64,000 nt of DNA from Deltaproteobacteria bacterium (GTDB lineage Bacteria; Desulfobacterota; Desulfuromonadia; Geobacterales; JAJYBI01): NCBI GenBank assembly GCA_021779095.1, contig JAJYBI010000018.1, positions 1 through 64,000 on the forward strand. The letters are read 5' to 3'. This document shows, piece by piece, positions 1 to 8,577 of the stretch. Positions within the stretch are counted from its first letter, which is position 1; each line of letters starts with the position of its first letter. The notes under the pieces are model-generated. The model made no database searches and was not told where the DNA came from. It saw nothing but the letters and a program-made list of their open reading frames with translations. A program made the translations under genes and the position numbers.

Positions 1-61
1 TCCTCCCATCTGCCGGTCGTTGAGAGGGTGAACGCACTGCGCAACTCCGTCCCGCAAGATT

Positions 62-112
62 GAAAGGCAATGGAACGCAGAAAAGGCGGAAACATCGGAT
101 CAAGACGGATCG
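62..112. repeat. Intergenic multicopy repeat, copy 1
   Basis: This roughly 50-base stretch lies downstream of gspN. It matches positions 63294-63343 at the other end of the window at about 80 percent or better by eye, including an identical 14-base core AAAAGGCGGAAACA. The rest of 1-141 shows no gene. It is a partial copy of the word-repeat spacer described at 63250-63473. Confidence 0.6.
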
Positions 113-141
113 CACATCAGCACCGGTATTGAAATGTGAAG

Positions 142-984
142 TTAACGGATGACCGGCGCGGCGAAGGTACCGGTGATGGGAACGGCGTACTGGCCGGGGG
201 TGACCATATAGCGGGCGAGAAGGAGGAAGACAAGTTTCTGGTCTTCCAGGAAGGCGGGTTGCGGCATCATCTCCAGGGTCATGTTGATGGGGGATGCGCC
301 GAGGCTGTTCCCCAGGGTGACCGTGCCTTTCAGCCGCATGTACATGGACGGCCCCTGCAGGGCGAAGCTCTCCAGGGTGGCCGTGCCGCCGGTGATCTTC
401 AACGCGCCCCGCACCGTGTCGAAGCCGGCGTCGGGGAGCGGTACCCCGTGGATGGCGACCCCCTTCAGATCCGCTCCTTTTACCTCGACCCTCACGGAGC
501 CGTCTGCCTTTGACAGGGGGCCGGCCGCGTCCAGCTCGAATCCCATCTTCCCCTTTACCCGTGCGCCGGCAACGGTCCTGAACCAGGGAATATCCTCGGT
601 CCGTATGCCGCTGCCATCGAGACGCAGCCGGCCGGGACCGGAGATGGTGGCGACGGCATCCAGATCGCCGCCGCCGACACGGGCGGCACAGTGCAGCCGC
701 ACCTTGCCGATCATAAGCGGTAGCAGCTGCAGCCGGATGACCGGCCCGTCCAGGACCAGCAGCGGCCCCTTCTCGCTGGCGATCTCGATCCGGTGTGCCT
801 TGATGCCGACGGGAAACGCCTTGCCGAACCCGGTGATGGCGAGCGTATACCCTTCACGGGCGGCGGCCCGTTCCGCCACCCCCTGCAGGGCACGGTTCGG
901 GATGAAATGGAGTGTCAGGAACAGAAACAGCAGCAGGCCGGCGATGACGCCGGCCGCCCGTGTGATGACGCGGCGCGGTGTCAC
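142..984 (-). CDS. gspN: Type II secretion system protein GspN
   Basis: Last gene of the type II secretion operon, 280 residues. One N-terminal membrane anchor (about residues 10-28) is followed by a beta-rich periplasmic domain of alternating hydrophobic strands, as in the GspN family found in deltaproteobacterial secretion operons. It is thought to be an inner-membrane-anchored accessory subunit, and its exact role is not settled. The start overlaps the stop of gspM by 4 bases, so translation is probably coupled. GspN is AsmA-like in general shape, so the function rests mainly on position and length. Confidence 0.85.
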   Translation of the reverse strand: MTPRRVITRAAGVIAGLLLFLFLTLHFIPNRALQGVAERAAAREGYTLAITGFGKAFPVGIKAHRIEIASEKGPLLVLDGPVIRLQLLPLMIGKVRLHCAARVGGGDLDAVATISGPGRLRLDGSGIRTEDIPWFRTVAGARVKGKMGFELDAAGPLSKADGSVRVEVKGADLKGVAIHGVPLPDAGFDTVRGALKITGGTATLESFALQGPSMYMRLKGTVTLGNSLGASPINMTLEMMPQPAFLEDQKLVFLLLARYMVTPGQYAVPITGTFAAPVIR

Positions 985-1529
985 TTCTGCCCCGGTGCCG
1001 CGGATTTCAGGAGGGCGGCGGTGATGGTCAGGTCGAGGCGCGACGGGTCGTCGAACCGGGTCTTGAGGTCCGCCTTCCGGACCACGACGGGACGCGTTCC
1101 CTTTTCCAGCCGGAAGAGAAGGTTCACCGCCTCGTTGGCGGTGAGCCCCTCGATCTTGATCTCGGCGGCGTCCTCCTGGTAGAGGCCGTGCTGCTCACCC
1201 CTCAGCGGGGTGACCTGCAGCGATTTTCCCTTGATGCCGATCTCGTCCACGATCTTCGCCAGGGTGTCGTCGGGTTTGGTGGCGGCCAGGCGGTTGGAGA
1301 ACCGCTGGGATACCGCTTTCGCCGACAGGAAGCGGCTCTTGAGCTGCATCAGCTCCACGAGGTCCGCCTCCTTCGCCTGCCGCTGCCTGGCCAGTTTTGC
1401 CACCATGGCATGGGCGGAGGAGAGGAGCAGGGCGACCACCAGCAGCGCGGCGATTCCGCCTCCGATGGTGAGGCGGGTACGGCGGTCCAGTTCGAGGAAT
1501 GCGTCGCGCAGTGCGTCAAACCGGCTCAT
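981..1529 (-). CDS. gspM: Type II secretion system protein GspM
   Basis: Inner-membrane platform protein of 182 residues. A short cytoplasmic N-terminus is followed by one transmembrane helix (about residues 22-40), a coiled-coil-like stretch (about 42-75) and a ferredoxin-like periplasmic domain, the usual GspM/PilO layout. It is expected to pair with GspL and transmit the GspE motor stroke to pseudopilus assembly. It overlaps gspL and gspN by 4 bases on each side, which fits stoichiometric, coupled synthesis. Confidence 0.88.
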   Translation of the reverse strand: MSRFDALRDAFLELDRRTRLTIGGGIAALLVVALLLSSAHAMVAKLARQRQAKEADLVELMQLKSRFLSAKAVSQRFSNRLAATKPDDTLAKIVDEIGIKGKSLQVTPLRGEQHGLYQEDAAEIKIEGLTANEAVNLLFRLEKGTRPVVVRKADLKTRFDDPSRLDLTITAALLKSAAPGQK

Positions 1530-2842
1530 TTTCCACCCTCCTTCAGCGTGCCGCGGATGGTGAAGGACACACTCCCGTCGGGCTTCGACTTCTGTTCACC
1601 CACCTGCACCGTGGCGAAAATCCCGGACAGCCGGTTGCGGAACCCGTTCACCGCCTCGATCGACCGGGCGTCGCCCTTCAGGATCGCCTGGTTTCCCTCC
1701 AGGGTCGCCTCGTACAGCCCCGTGACGTCGTCGCCCTTTGCCTCGGCGACCCCCTTCAGCGTTTTCAGGACGTCCTGGGCGGCGACGGCGCCACCCATCT
1801 GCCTGAGCTCCGCTTTTACCTCCTCCACCGGGTCGATCGAGCTCTTCCTGGTAGGGAACAGTTCGTGATAGATCCCCATGATGGAGCCGTTCAGTGATTT
1901 CAGGTCGCGGTTCACCAGGTAGTAGCGCAGGCCTGCCTGGGCGAAGAGCGTCACGACCAGGAGGACCGACAGGATCGCCGTAATCCGCAGCAGCTTCTGC
2001 TGCTGCAGATTTTCCGCCGTATGGGCCAGGTCGCCGTAGCGGAAGTTGACCGGCGCACCGGCGATACAGCTGGCGGCGATCCACCGGCATCCCGCCAGGT
2101 CGCGGGCCGCGGTCTCGGATTCGAAGGCTGCAACGACCGATGGTTCCAGCGGCAGCGGTACGACCGGTACGCCGCCTTCATCGGTCCGTTCCGGGATGCG
2201 GGGACCGTGCCGGTAGATCCTCTCCAGCCGGATGTCGCGCCCCAGGGCAAGCGCCGCTGCGGTCCGCTGCAGATCGGCGTCCGGGTCGCGCGGGTCGAGG
2301 GCGCGGAAGAAGAGCGGCTTGCCGTCCCGGTAGACCACGAAGGCCGCACCGTCGGCAACGGCGGTATAGCCCGTCTCGCCGGATGGTACGAGCCCTCCCC
2401 AGCAGAAGGGGGATGCGGTGACGACACGCGGTTCGAGGCCGGCGCGGGTGCAGTCGTCGATCAGGGCGGTTACTGTCTGGCGCCTGCACCAGACCGCCAT
2501 GATCCGGCCCTCCGAAAGCGGCACGGCGTCGAACAAAAGCTCCTCCGTCGGCAGGACCGTCTCCCCCTTCAGCTCCAGCGGAATGATCTCTCGCAGTTTG
2601 CGGCGGTCGGTGATGGGGATCTCCATCTCACGGAAAGAGAGGGACGACGGCGGAAGCGCCAGGATCGTCCGGTTATCCGGCGCCGCCTGGGGGGCGAACT
2701 CCCGGATGAGCCCCTCCAGGGCGTTGTCCGTTTCAAGGGACCGGCGGGTTGCGCCGAGGAAGGTGAGCCCGCCGCGCTGTTGTCGAAACCGGGCGATGAC
2801 CGCCTCGTCCGTTGCCAACTCGATGACCGTATATTCCATCAC
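1526..2842 (-). CDS. gspL: Type II secretion system protein GspL (PilM/PilN-like)
   Basis: 438 residues: a large cytoplasmic actin-like (PilM-like) domain (about 1-275), one transmembrane helix (about 284-306) and a periplasmic ferredoxin-like domain (about 330-430). This is the composite PilM+PilN arrangement of GspL, which docks the GspE ATPase to the membrane and pairs with GspM. The ATG at 2842 overlaps the gspK stop by 4 bases. A second Met at residue 2 is possible. The cytoplasmic domain resembles PilM more than the gammaproteobacterial GspL, as is common in Geobacter-type systems. Confidence 0.87.
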   Translation of the reverse strand: MMEYTVIELATDEAVIARFRQQRGGLTFLGATRRSLETDNALEGLIREFAPQAAPDNRTILALPPSSLSFREMEIPITDRRKLREIIPLELKGETVLPTEELLFDAVPLSEGRIMAVWCRRQTVTALIDDCTRAGLEPRVVTASPFCWGGLVPSGETGYTAVADGAAFVVYRDGKPLFFRALDPRDPDADLQRTAAALALGRDIRLERIYRHGPRIPERTDEGGVPVVPLPLEPSVVAAFESETAARDLAGCRWIAASCIAGAPVNFRYGDLAHTAENLQQQKLLRITAILSVLLVVTLFAQAGLRYYLVNRDLKSLNGSIMGIYHELFPTRKSSIDPVEEVKAELRQMGGAVAAQDVLKTLKGVAEAKGDDVTGLYEATLEGNQAILKGDARSIEAVNGFRNRLSGIFATVQVGEQKSKPDGSVSFTIRGTLKEGGK

Positions 2843-3759
2843 AGTTCTCTCCAGTACAAAAACGACGCGCTCGTGCCGTTGATCAGCACCACCGCCTCGA
2901 TGGTGCGCACCGATTCACCGACCTGCCCCTGGGAAATGATCCGGTAGACGCTTCCTTTCACCGATATCCGTCCCAGCAGACCGGTCGTGATACTTTCCAT
3001 GCCCGGTACCTTCGCCAGGTCCGCCGGCGCGGTGAACGGCGTTTCCTTCCGATACTCGACGATCCGCTGGACCAGGTCGTCCGTCATCTGGTCGTCCAGG
3101 GAGAGGAGGACCTCCGGCGGCGCCGTGTTGATGTTGATGACCGGCAATCCGAGACCGTTGCCGTAGACCGTGGCGAAGGGGCGCAGCTTCCGGCAGATCT
3201 CCGGCGTGAACCCCTTGATCAGTCCCAGTTCGCCCCAGGTGTCCGGTGCACCGTTGTGGGGCTGGTAAGGCGGATTGAGTGTTTCGTAGTACGCCTTTTC
3301 AGCGCCGTCTGGCCGGGGGAGGTCGTCGGCATCGATCCAGTCGGACAGGCTGTCCGTCAGCTCCAGTGGCAGGCCGAGCCGTTTCAGGAGGCGCTGGGCG
3401 AACCCGAGGGCAATCTCGTTCGTCGTCCCGTTGGGGGAGACGAGCGTCGCCAGGTTCAGTTTGCCGTCCTCCTCCTCCACCTTGAAGGTGATGGTGCCGC
3501 CGCTGTTCTCCAGGGTCTTTTCCTGGGCCCATTCGTCCTGCAGCGAGGAGTATTTCTGCGAGGAGAGGGTCCAGCCGACGAGCCCCGCCGCCCCGATGAC
3601 CCCCGATTCGGCGAGCAGGCTCGCCTGCTGGCCGTTCACCAGGTTTCGTTCGTAGGCGGTTGCCACGTAGGTCTCCCGGATGAACTCCACCATCAGGGCG
3701 GTCATGAGGGCCGCTATTATCAGGGTTATGACGAGGGCGAACCCCTTTTCCCGTCTCAC
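2839..3759 (-). CDS. gspK: Type II secretion minor pseudopilin GspK
   Basis: Large minor pseudopilin, 306 residues when started at the GTG at 3759. That GTG overlaps the gspJ stop as GTGA, and the prepilin leader MRREKG then sits correctly before the hydrophobic helix FALVITLIIAAL. A longer in-frame extension upstream runs through gspJ in another frame and is not credible. GspK lacks the Glu at mature position 5 that other pseudopilins have, as expected for this subunit. The alpha domain carries the acidic calcium-type motif LSDWIDAD (about 138-145) and a helix-hairpin-helix stretch INTAPPEVLLSL near 213. It caps the pseudopilus tip with GspI and GspJ. Confidence 0.9.
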   Translation of the reverse strand: MRREKGFALVITLIIAALMTALMVEFIRETYVATAYERNLVNGQQASLLAESGVIGAAGLVGWTLSSQKYSSLQDEWAQEKTLENSGGTITFKVEEEDGKLNLATLVSPNGTTNEIALGFAQRLLKRLGLPLELTDSLSDWIDADDLPRPDGAEKAYYETLNPPYQPHNGAPDTWGELGLIKGFTPEICRKLRPFATVYGNGLGLPVININTAPPEVLLSLDDQMTDDLVQRIVEYRKETPFTAPADLAKVPGMESITTGLLGRISVKGSVYRIISQGQVGESVRTIEAVVLINGTSASFLYWREL

Positions 3760-4379
3760 GTTCCGCTCATCCGCAGTTTGATGATCGCGCTCAGTTCCGG
3801 CGTCCGGGAACCGGCGGGGGGGGTGATCGTCACCCGGACCGCCTCGGGGAGTGCCGGTTTGAGAGCCGTGTCCCAGGTCTTGACCCATTTGCCGTTGTAC
3901 AGGCACTCCACGAGGAATCCGTCGAGTTTCTCTATCTGGGGGTAGCTCACCGGCGGGTCGGTCCCCCGGTAGGCGTCCCGCTCCGACCGGTTGAGCGACA
4001 CGGCTTTGCCGTCCTCAACGGTATGGTAGCCGAGCTTGACCAGATCGCCGTATCCCGCCGGCTGGTCGCCCGGTCCCACGGCCGTGAAGGTCAGGTTTGA
4101 GGCGGGCTTGCCGTAGATGTCCCGGTCCTCCACCACGAAGGAAAGCACCTGGTTGCCGGGCCGATAGAAGGCGGCGGACAGTTCGCGGCGCATAAGGTCC
4201 AGGGTCCCTGCCACTTCCCGGCGTTCCTCCATGTCGGCGGTGGCGATGTCGCGGCCGCGCATGAACGAGAAGTAGCTGGCGTACAGGGTGCCGACGATCA
4301 GCACCAGAAGCGCCATGGCGATCAGTACTTCAAGCAGGGTGAATCCGGTATGGCTAGATGGTCGGCACGTAGTGGACAA
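3756..4379 (-). CDS. gspJ: Type II secretion minor pseudopilin GspJ
   Basis: 207 residues with the prepilin cleavage region HTG|FTLLEVLIAMALL, including the conserved Glu5. The start must be the TTG at 4379: an in-frame TGA lies two codons upstream and there is no other start before the leader. This start sits 26 bases inside gspI, so gspJ translation is probably fed by ribosomes ending gspI. It forms the tip complex with GspI and GspK. The rest is a beta-rich globular domain of normal length. Confidence 0.88.
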   Translation of the reverse strand: MSTTCRPSSHTGFTLLEVLIAMALLVLIVGTLYASYFSFMRGRDIATADMEERREVAGTLDLMRRELSAAFYRPGNQVLSFVVEDRDIYGKPASNLTFTAVGPGDQPAGYGDLVKLGYHTVEDGKAVSLNRSERDAYRGTDPPVSYPQIEKLDGFLVECLYNGKWVKTWDTALKPALPEAVRVTITPPAGSRTPELSAIIKLRMSGT

Positions 4380-4695
4380 GGGTCAGTTGCCTCTTTCCCC
4401 CGTCCCAGCTTACGGTCATGGTCAGCCTTTTCACGATCGGAACGTAGGACGGTTCGGATTCCAGTTTCCAGTGCAGGTCCGGGTTTGCCGGCGCGAAGCT
4501 TCCCTCCGCCGGTTTCGGGTCCTTCTGCAGCTCCAGTTCCTCCAGCTTCTCCCGCCCCAGGAGGGCAGCCACGGTTTCCTCCCGGTTTTGTGTGATCCGG
4601 TTCAGCTGATTGTTAAAGGTGGAGATGAGTGTCAGGATGACCCCCGCCATGATCGCCAGGGCAATCATTACCTCCAGCAGGGTGAACCCCCTCAT
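4354..4695 (-). CDS. gspI: Type II secretion minor pseudopilin GspI
   Basis: 113 residues with the very short leader MRG|FTLLEVMIALAIM and Glu5. Length and placement between gspH and gspJ identify it as GspI, the subunit that starts tip-complex assembly. The ATG at 4695 overlaps the gspH stop by 4 bases. Confidence 0.88.
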   Translation of the reverse strand: MRGFTLLEVMIALAIMAGVILTLISTFNNQLNRITQNREETVAALLGREKLEELELQKDPKPAEGSFAPANPDLHWKLESEPSYVPIVKRLTMTVSWDGGKRQLTLVHYVPTI

Positions 4696-5225
4696 GGTGT
4701 ATCCTCCACGTACCCCTCGTCCACCCGCACCCGGCCGGTGGAGGGGTAGGCCCGGACGGTGTACTGCCGGTCGTCGCTCCCTTTCAGGTGGATCGCCGCG
4801 TAGTCGTTCAGCCCCCCCATGCCGAACGTGAGCACGACCTCGCCCGCCGACTTCTTTCCCTCACGACCGGTGACGACGTCGCTGACCGTGACCCCGTCGG
4901 CCAGAAGCTGTTCCTGCAGGAACGGATCGAGCTTTGGCGGTGAGGCGGGCTTGTCCGTGCCGCTGGTGGCTGCTTCTACCCGTTGGATATCGATGGTCCC
5001 ATCTCCCGGGACGATCCGCATCCGGTAACCGGTCTTCGTGGCGACCGCCTGGTCGTTCAGGTAACGGATCGCGCCCGCCAGCCGACGTGCCGATACCTTC
5101 AGGTCGTTTCCGCCGAGCGAGGGGAGGTGGGGGAACACCAGCGCCGCCGCCAGTGCCAGGATGGCGATCACCATCACCAGCTCCAGCAGGGTGAATCCCC
5201 CCGTCCGTCGCACGCAAGCGGACAT
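4692..5225 (-). CDS. gspH: Type II secretion minor pseudopilin GspH
   Basis: 177 residues with the prepilin signature RTGG|FTLLELVMVIAILALAAAL and a GspH/FimT-type beta-sandwich behind the helix. It links the tip complex to the GspG shaft. It starts 14 bases after the gspG stop with only a weak ribosome site, so coupling to gspG is likely. Confidence 0.86.
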   Translation of the reverse strand: MSACVRRTGGFTLLELVMVIAILALAAALVFPHLPSLGGNDLKVSARRLAGAIRYLNDQAVATKTGYRMRIVPGDGTIDIQRVEAATSGTDKPASPPKLDPFLQEQLLADGVTVSDVVTGREGKKSAGEVVLTFGMGGLNDYAAIHLKGSDDRQYTVRAYPSTGRVRVDEGYVEDTP

Positions 5226-5239
5226 GGCTCGCCGCCCTG

Positions 5240-5683
5240 CTATTTCAGATCCCAGCTGTCGATGTCGGCGTTGTAATCCTCGCCTCCCCGGACGCCGTCG
5301 GCGCCGTAGGAGGAGAGGTCGTAGTCGCCGTGCTCACCGGGGGAGAGATAGAGGTAGTCGTTGCCCCACGGGTCCTTGGGAAGCGATTTACTCTCCAGGT
5401 AGCCCCCGTCCCGGTAGTTCTTGGGGATCGTGCCGACGGTCGGCTTGGTCACCAGCGCTGCGAGCCCCTGGTCCGTCGTGGGGTAGACGCCGTTGTCCAG
5501 CTTGTACATCTTGAGGGCCGATTCCAGGTTGCGGATCTGCACCTTGGCGTCGGCGACCTTGGCCTTGTCCGTGTTCCCCATCAGCTTCGGCACGACGATC
5601 GCCGCCAGCATCCCCAGGATGACGATGACGATCATGATCTCGATGAGGGTGAAGCCTCGCTTGTCGTTGAGTCGGTTCTGCAT
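5240..5683 (-). CDS. gspG: Type II secretion major pseudopilin GspG
   Basis: 147 residues, the shaft-forming major pseudopilin. The leader [10 protein letters not shown] precedes [20 protein letters not shown], with Glu5. The C-terminal half has the GspG-specific signatures [19 protein letters not shown] and the calcium-loop region SYGADG with nearby acidic residues. The start is the ATG at 5683, with the strong ribosome site AAGGAG 8 bases upstream. A longer frame reading into the intergenic repeat is rejected. Uniquely in the operon it is preceded by a 130-base gap, which may let it be made in greater amount. Confidence 0.94.
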   Translation of the reverse strand: MQNRLNDKRGFTLIEIMIVIVILGMLAAIVVPKLMGNTDKAKVADAKVQIRNLESALKMYKLDNGVYPTTDQGLAALVTKPTVGTIPKNYRDGGYLESKSLPKDPWGNDYLYLSPGEHGDYDLSSYGADGVRGGEDYNADIDSWDLK

Positions 5684-5715
5684 GGTTGGTTCTCCTTTGA
5701 CCGATTGTGCTTTTC

Positions 5716-5795
5716 CCCTCAGTCCGGCCCTCTCCCGCAAGGGGAGAGGGAGCACGTATTCCCCTCCCTTGATGGGAGGGGGCGAGGGGGAGGGT
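5716..5795. repeat. CTCCC/GGGAG hairpin repeat between gspF and gspG
   Basis: Two adjacent short inverted repeats, CCCTCTCCC-GCAA-GGGGAGAGGG (5728-5750) and CCCCTCCC-TTGAT-GGGAGGGG (5761-5781), fill the only sizeable gap in the secretion operon. Related elements occur at 15781-15838, 34001-34075, 34534-34650 and 50476-50585. Inside an operon such a hairpin could act as a partial terminator or mRNA stabiliser. Confidence 0.7.
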
Positions 5796-5813
5796 GATTT
5801 CTCGCCGTTGAGA

Positions 5814-7025
5814 TTACTTCACCAGCTGGTTCATCTCTACGATCGGGAGGAGCACGGCGACGACCACGATCCCCACCGAGAGCCCCATCCCCAGTACCAG
5901 GAGCGGCTCCAGGAGCGCCGTGGAGCGGGTGACCGCCGTCTCGAACTCCCGCTCGAAGGAGTGTCCCGCCTTTCCGAGCATCTTTTCCAGTTCCCCCCCC
6001 TTCTCCCCGACGGCGATCATGTGCACGAGGAGCGGCGGGAAGAGGGGATTGGCCTGGAGCGAGCCGGAGAGGGTACCCCCTTCGGCAAGCTCCTCGCGCA
6101 CCTGTTTCAGGATGCGCTGGTATTCACGGTTGGCGGTGACGGCGCCGGTGATTTCCAGCGCCCGGATGACCGGAACGCCGCTGTTGAGGAGAAGCCCGAG
6201 CACCCGGGCGAACCGGGCGAGTATCAGCTGCTGGAACAGGTGGCCGAAGAGCGGGAGCCTGAGGAGCAGTTGGTCCCGTTTGAGCCGGAACGGCTCCTGC
6301 CGGTCCAGCTTCCTGAAGGTCCAGACGGCAAGGATCACCAGCCCCAGAAGGAGCCACCAGAAGCGGCGCAGCGCCGTACTGACGGCGATGAGGGCGATGG
6401 TGATGAACGGCAGGGCGGCGTTGTTCTCGGCGAAGATGGTGACGATGCGCGGGATGACGAACGCCAGCAGGAACATCATGACGCCGGTGCCGACGATGAC
6501 CATCAGCGCCGGGTAGACGAGGGCGGAAGAGACCTTGGTCTTCACCGCCTGCTGGTCTTCGAGGAACTCCGCCAGGCTCTCCAGCACCAGCTCCAGTGCG
6601 CCGCTCGCCTCCCCCGCCGCCACCATGCTCACGTAGCTCTCGCCGAACACCGCCGGCTCCGCGGCAAGCGCCCGCGCCAGGTCGGCCCCTTCCGCCAGCC
6701 GGCCCCGTACGCGGCCCAGGACGGCCTTCAGGGGAGGGGACTCCTCCTGCTCGTGCAGGGTGGAGATCGCTTCGAACAGCGGCACCGCCGACCCCAGCAG
6801 GGTCGCCAGACGGCGGGTCATGAGCGACAGTTCCGAAAGCGTGATCCCGCGCTTGAAGAGCGCCGAAAGGCCGCCGGCGGGCCGCATCCCCTGGAGCACG
6901 ATCTCGCGGGGGTAGAGTCCGTCGCTGCGCAGCCGGTCGGCCACCTCCCGCTGGTTCTCCGCCTCCATGGTCCCGGAGGCCGGACTGCCGTTCTTCCTGT
7001 AGGCGCTATAACTGAATGTCGCCAT
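5814..7025 (-). CDS. gspF: Type II secretion inner-membrane protein GspF
   Basis: 403-residue polytopic platform protein with two copies of the T2SSF helical domain (about residues 70-190 and 273-395). Each opens with a related motif, [19 protein letters not shown] and [18 protein letters not shown], and three hydrophobic segments lie near 168-192, 220-240 and 375-395. It is the membrane core that the GspE ATPase turns to add or remove pseudopilins. The ATG at 7025 lies 20 bases inside gspE, and the length is normal. Confidence 0.93.
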   Translation of the reverse strand: MATFSYSAYRKNGSPASGTMEAENQREVADRLRSDGLYPREIVLQGMRPAGGLSALFKRGITLSELSLMTRRLATLLGSAVPLFEAISTLHEQEESPPLKAVLGRVRGRLAEGADLARALAAEPAVFGESYVSMVAAGEASGALELVLESLAEFLEDQQAVKTKVSSALVYPALMVIVGTGVMMFLLAFVIPRIVTIFAENNAALPFITIALIAVSTALRRFWWLLLGLVILAVWTFRKLDRQEPFRLKRDQLLLRLPLFGHLFQQLILARFARVLGLLLNSGVPVIRALEITGAVTANREYQRILKQVREELAEGGTLSGSLQANPLFPPLLVHMIAVGEKGGELEKMLGKAGHSFEREFETAVTRSTALLEPLLVLGMGLSVGIVVVAVLLPIVEMNQLVK

Positions 7026-8577
7026 ACTCTTCCTGGGTGACCCGCAAGACCTCTTCCACGGTGGTGATTCCCGCGGCTACCTTGCGCATCCCGTCGTCAA
7101 GAAGGGTGGACATTCCCCGCGAGAGGGCGTACCGCTTGATCTCCCCCGCCGGCGCCCGGCGGATGATCATGGAGCAGATCTCGCTGTCCACGTTGAGCAG
7201 TTCGTAGATGCCGATCCGGCCGAAGGAGCCGAGCCCGAAACAGCGGTCGCAGCCGGCGCCGCGGTAGATCTTCGACGGCAGGGTGATGCCGGCGGGTACC
7301 CCCTCGGGGGCGTACTCCTCGCGGCAGTGGGGGCAGATTCGCCGCACGAGCCGCTGGGCGAGGACCGCAGAGAGGGACGACGCCACCATGAACGGCTCGA
7401 TCCCCATGTCGATGAGCCGGGTCACGGCGGTGGCGGAGTCGTTGGTGTGGAGGGTGGAGAGAACCAGGTGGCCGGTGAGGCTCGCCTGCATGGCGATCTC
7501 GGCGGTCTCGGCGTCCCGGATCTCACCCACCATGATGATGTCCGGGTCCTGGCGCAGGATGGAGCGCAGGCCGTTGGCGAAGGTCAGCTCGATCTTCGGG
7601 TTCACCTGGATCTGGCCGATCCCCTTGATCTGGTATTCGATCGGGTCCTCGATGGTGATGATGTTCTTTTCCGGGGAGTTCAGCCGGTTCAGCGCCGCAT
7701 ACAGGGTGGTGGACTTGCCGCTTCCGGTGGGGCCGGTGACGAGGATGATCCCGTTGGAGCGGGTGAGGAGCCGCTCCATGGTGGTGAGCCCCGCGTCCGT
7801 GAGCCCCATCTCTTCCAGAGAGATGACCCCCTTCTGCTTGTCCAGGAGGCGAAGCACGGTCCGTTCGCCGAAGGCGGTGGGGATGATGGAGACGCGGATA
7901 TCCACGTCCCGTCCCGCCACGATGACCCGGATCCGGCCGTCCTGGGGGAGCCGTTTCTCGGCGATGTTCAGGCCCGCCATGATCTTCACGCGGGAGATGA
8001 GCGCCTCCTGCACCACCTTGGGGGGGGTGAGCATCTTGTACAGGATGCCGTCGATCCTGAACCGCACCTCCAGCTCATGCTCATACGGCTCGATATGGAT
8101 GTCGCTTGCCCGCTCCTTCACCGCCTGGAACAGGACGGAGTTCAAAAGGCGGATGACCGGCGCCTCGTCAGTCAGCTCCAGGAGATCCTTCGGTTCGTTG
8201 AAGGCGGTGGCGACGGTGGAGAGGTCCTCCCCCTCCAGCTCCTGCACTACGTCCTGGGCGGTGCCGGTGGAGTGTTTCGCGTACCAGTGGTTGATGGCGG
8301 CGACGAGCGTGCGATGGGGGACCACCACCGGCCGCACCGTCATGCCGAACAGGGTGCGCAGCTCGTCCAGAGGGAGCAGGTTCGCCGGGTCGGCGGTGGC
8401 GACGGAAACGGCGCCGTCTTCCTCCTTGAGGGGGAGGAGCAGGTTGCTCCGGGCAAACCCCAGCGGGACCCGGGCGAGCAGCGCCGCATCCACGGCACTG
8501 TCGTCCAGCTCCGCCCGGTACGGCAGCCCCAGGGTCCGGGCGATCTCTTCCATGTCGGTGGTCGGCGATACCGGCAT
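7006..8577 (-). CDS. gspE: Type II secretion ATPase GspE
   Basis: 523-residue hexameric motor ATPase. An N-terminal GspE_N domain (1-130) leads into the RecA-like core with Walker A GPTGSGKST (282-290), an Asp box, the Walker B region PDIIMVGEIRD (345-355) and His box LVLSTLHTND. A tetracysteine zinc module is complete (C415, C418, C443, C446), a hallmark that separates GspE and PilB from PilT. The ATG overlaps the gspD stop by one base (TGATG). Confidence 0.95.
   Translation of the reverse strand: MPVSPTTDMEEIARTLGLPYRAELDDSAVDAALLARVPLGFARSNLLLPLKEEDGAVSVATADPANLLPLDELRTLFGMTVRPVVVPHRTLVAAINHWYAKHSTGTAQDVVQELEGEDLSTVATAFNEPKDLLELTDEAPVIRLLNSVLFQAVKERASDIHIEPYEHELEVRFRIDGILYKMLTPPKVVQEALISRVKIMAGLNIAEKRLPQDGRIRVIVAGRDVDIRVSIIPTAFGERTVLRLLDKQKGVISLEEMGLTDAGLTTMERLLTRSNGIILVTGPTGSGKSTTLYAALNRLNSPEKNIITIEDPIEYQIKGIGQIQVNPKIELTFANGLRSILRQDPDIIMVGEIRDAETAEIAMQASLTGHLVLSTLHTNDSATAVTRLIDMGIEPFMVASSLSAVLAQRLVRRICPHCREEYAPEGVPAGITLPSKIYRGAGCDRCFGLGSFGRIGIYELLNVDSEICSMIIRRAPAGEIKRYALSRGMSTLLDDGMRKVAAGITTVEEVLRVTQEEYGDIQL

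Noticed and set aside
3760..3906. Longer GspK starting at 3906
   Set aside because: It would put 49 Arg/Gly/His-rich residues before the prepilin leader and overlap gspJ out of frame. The GTG at 3759 fits the leader and the GTGA junction.
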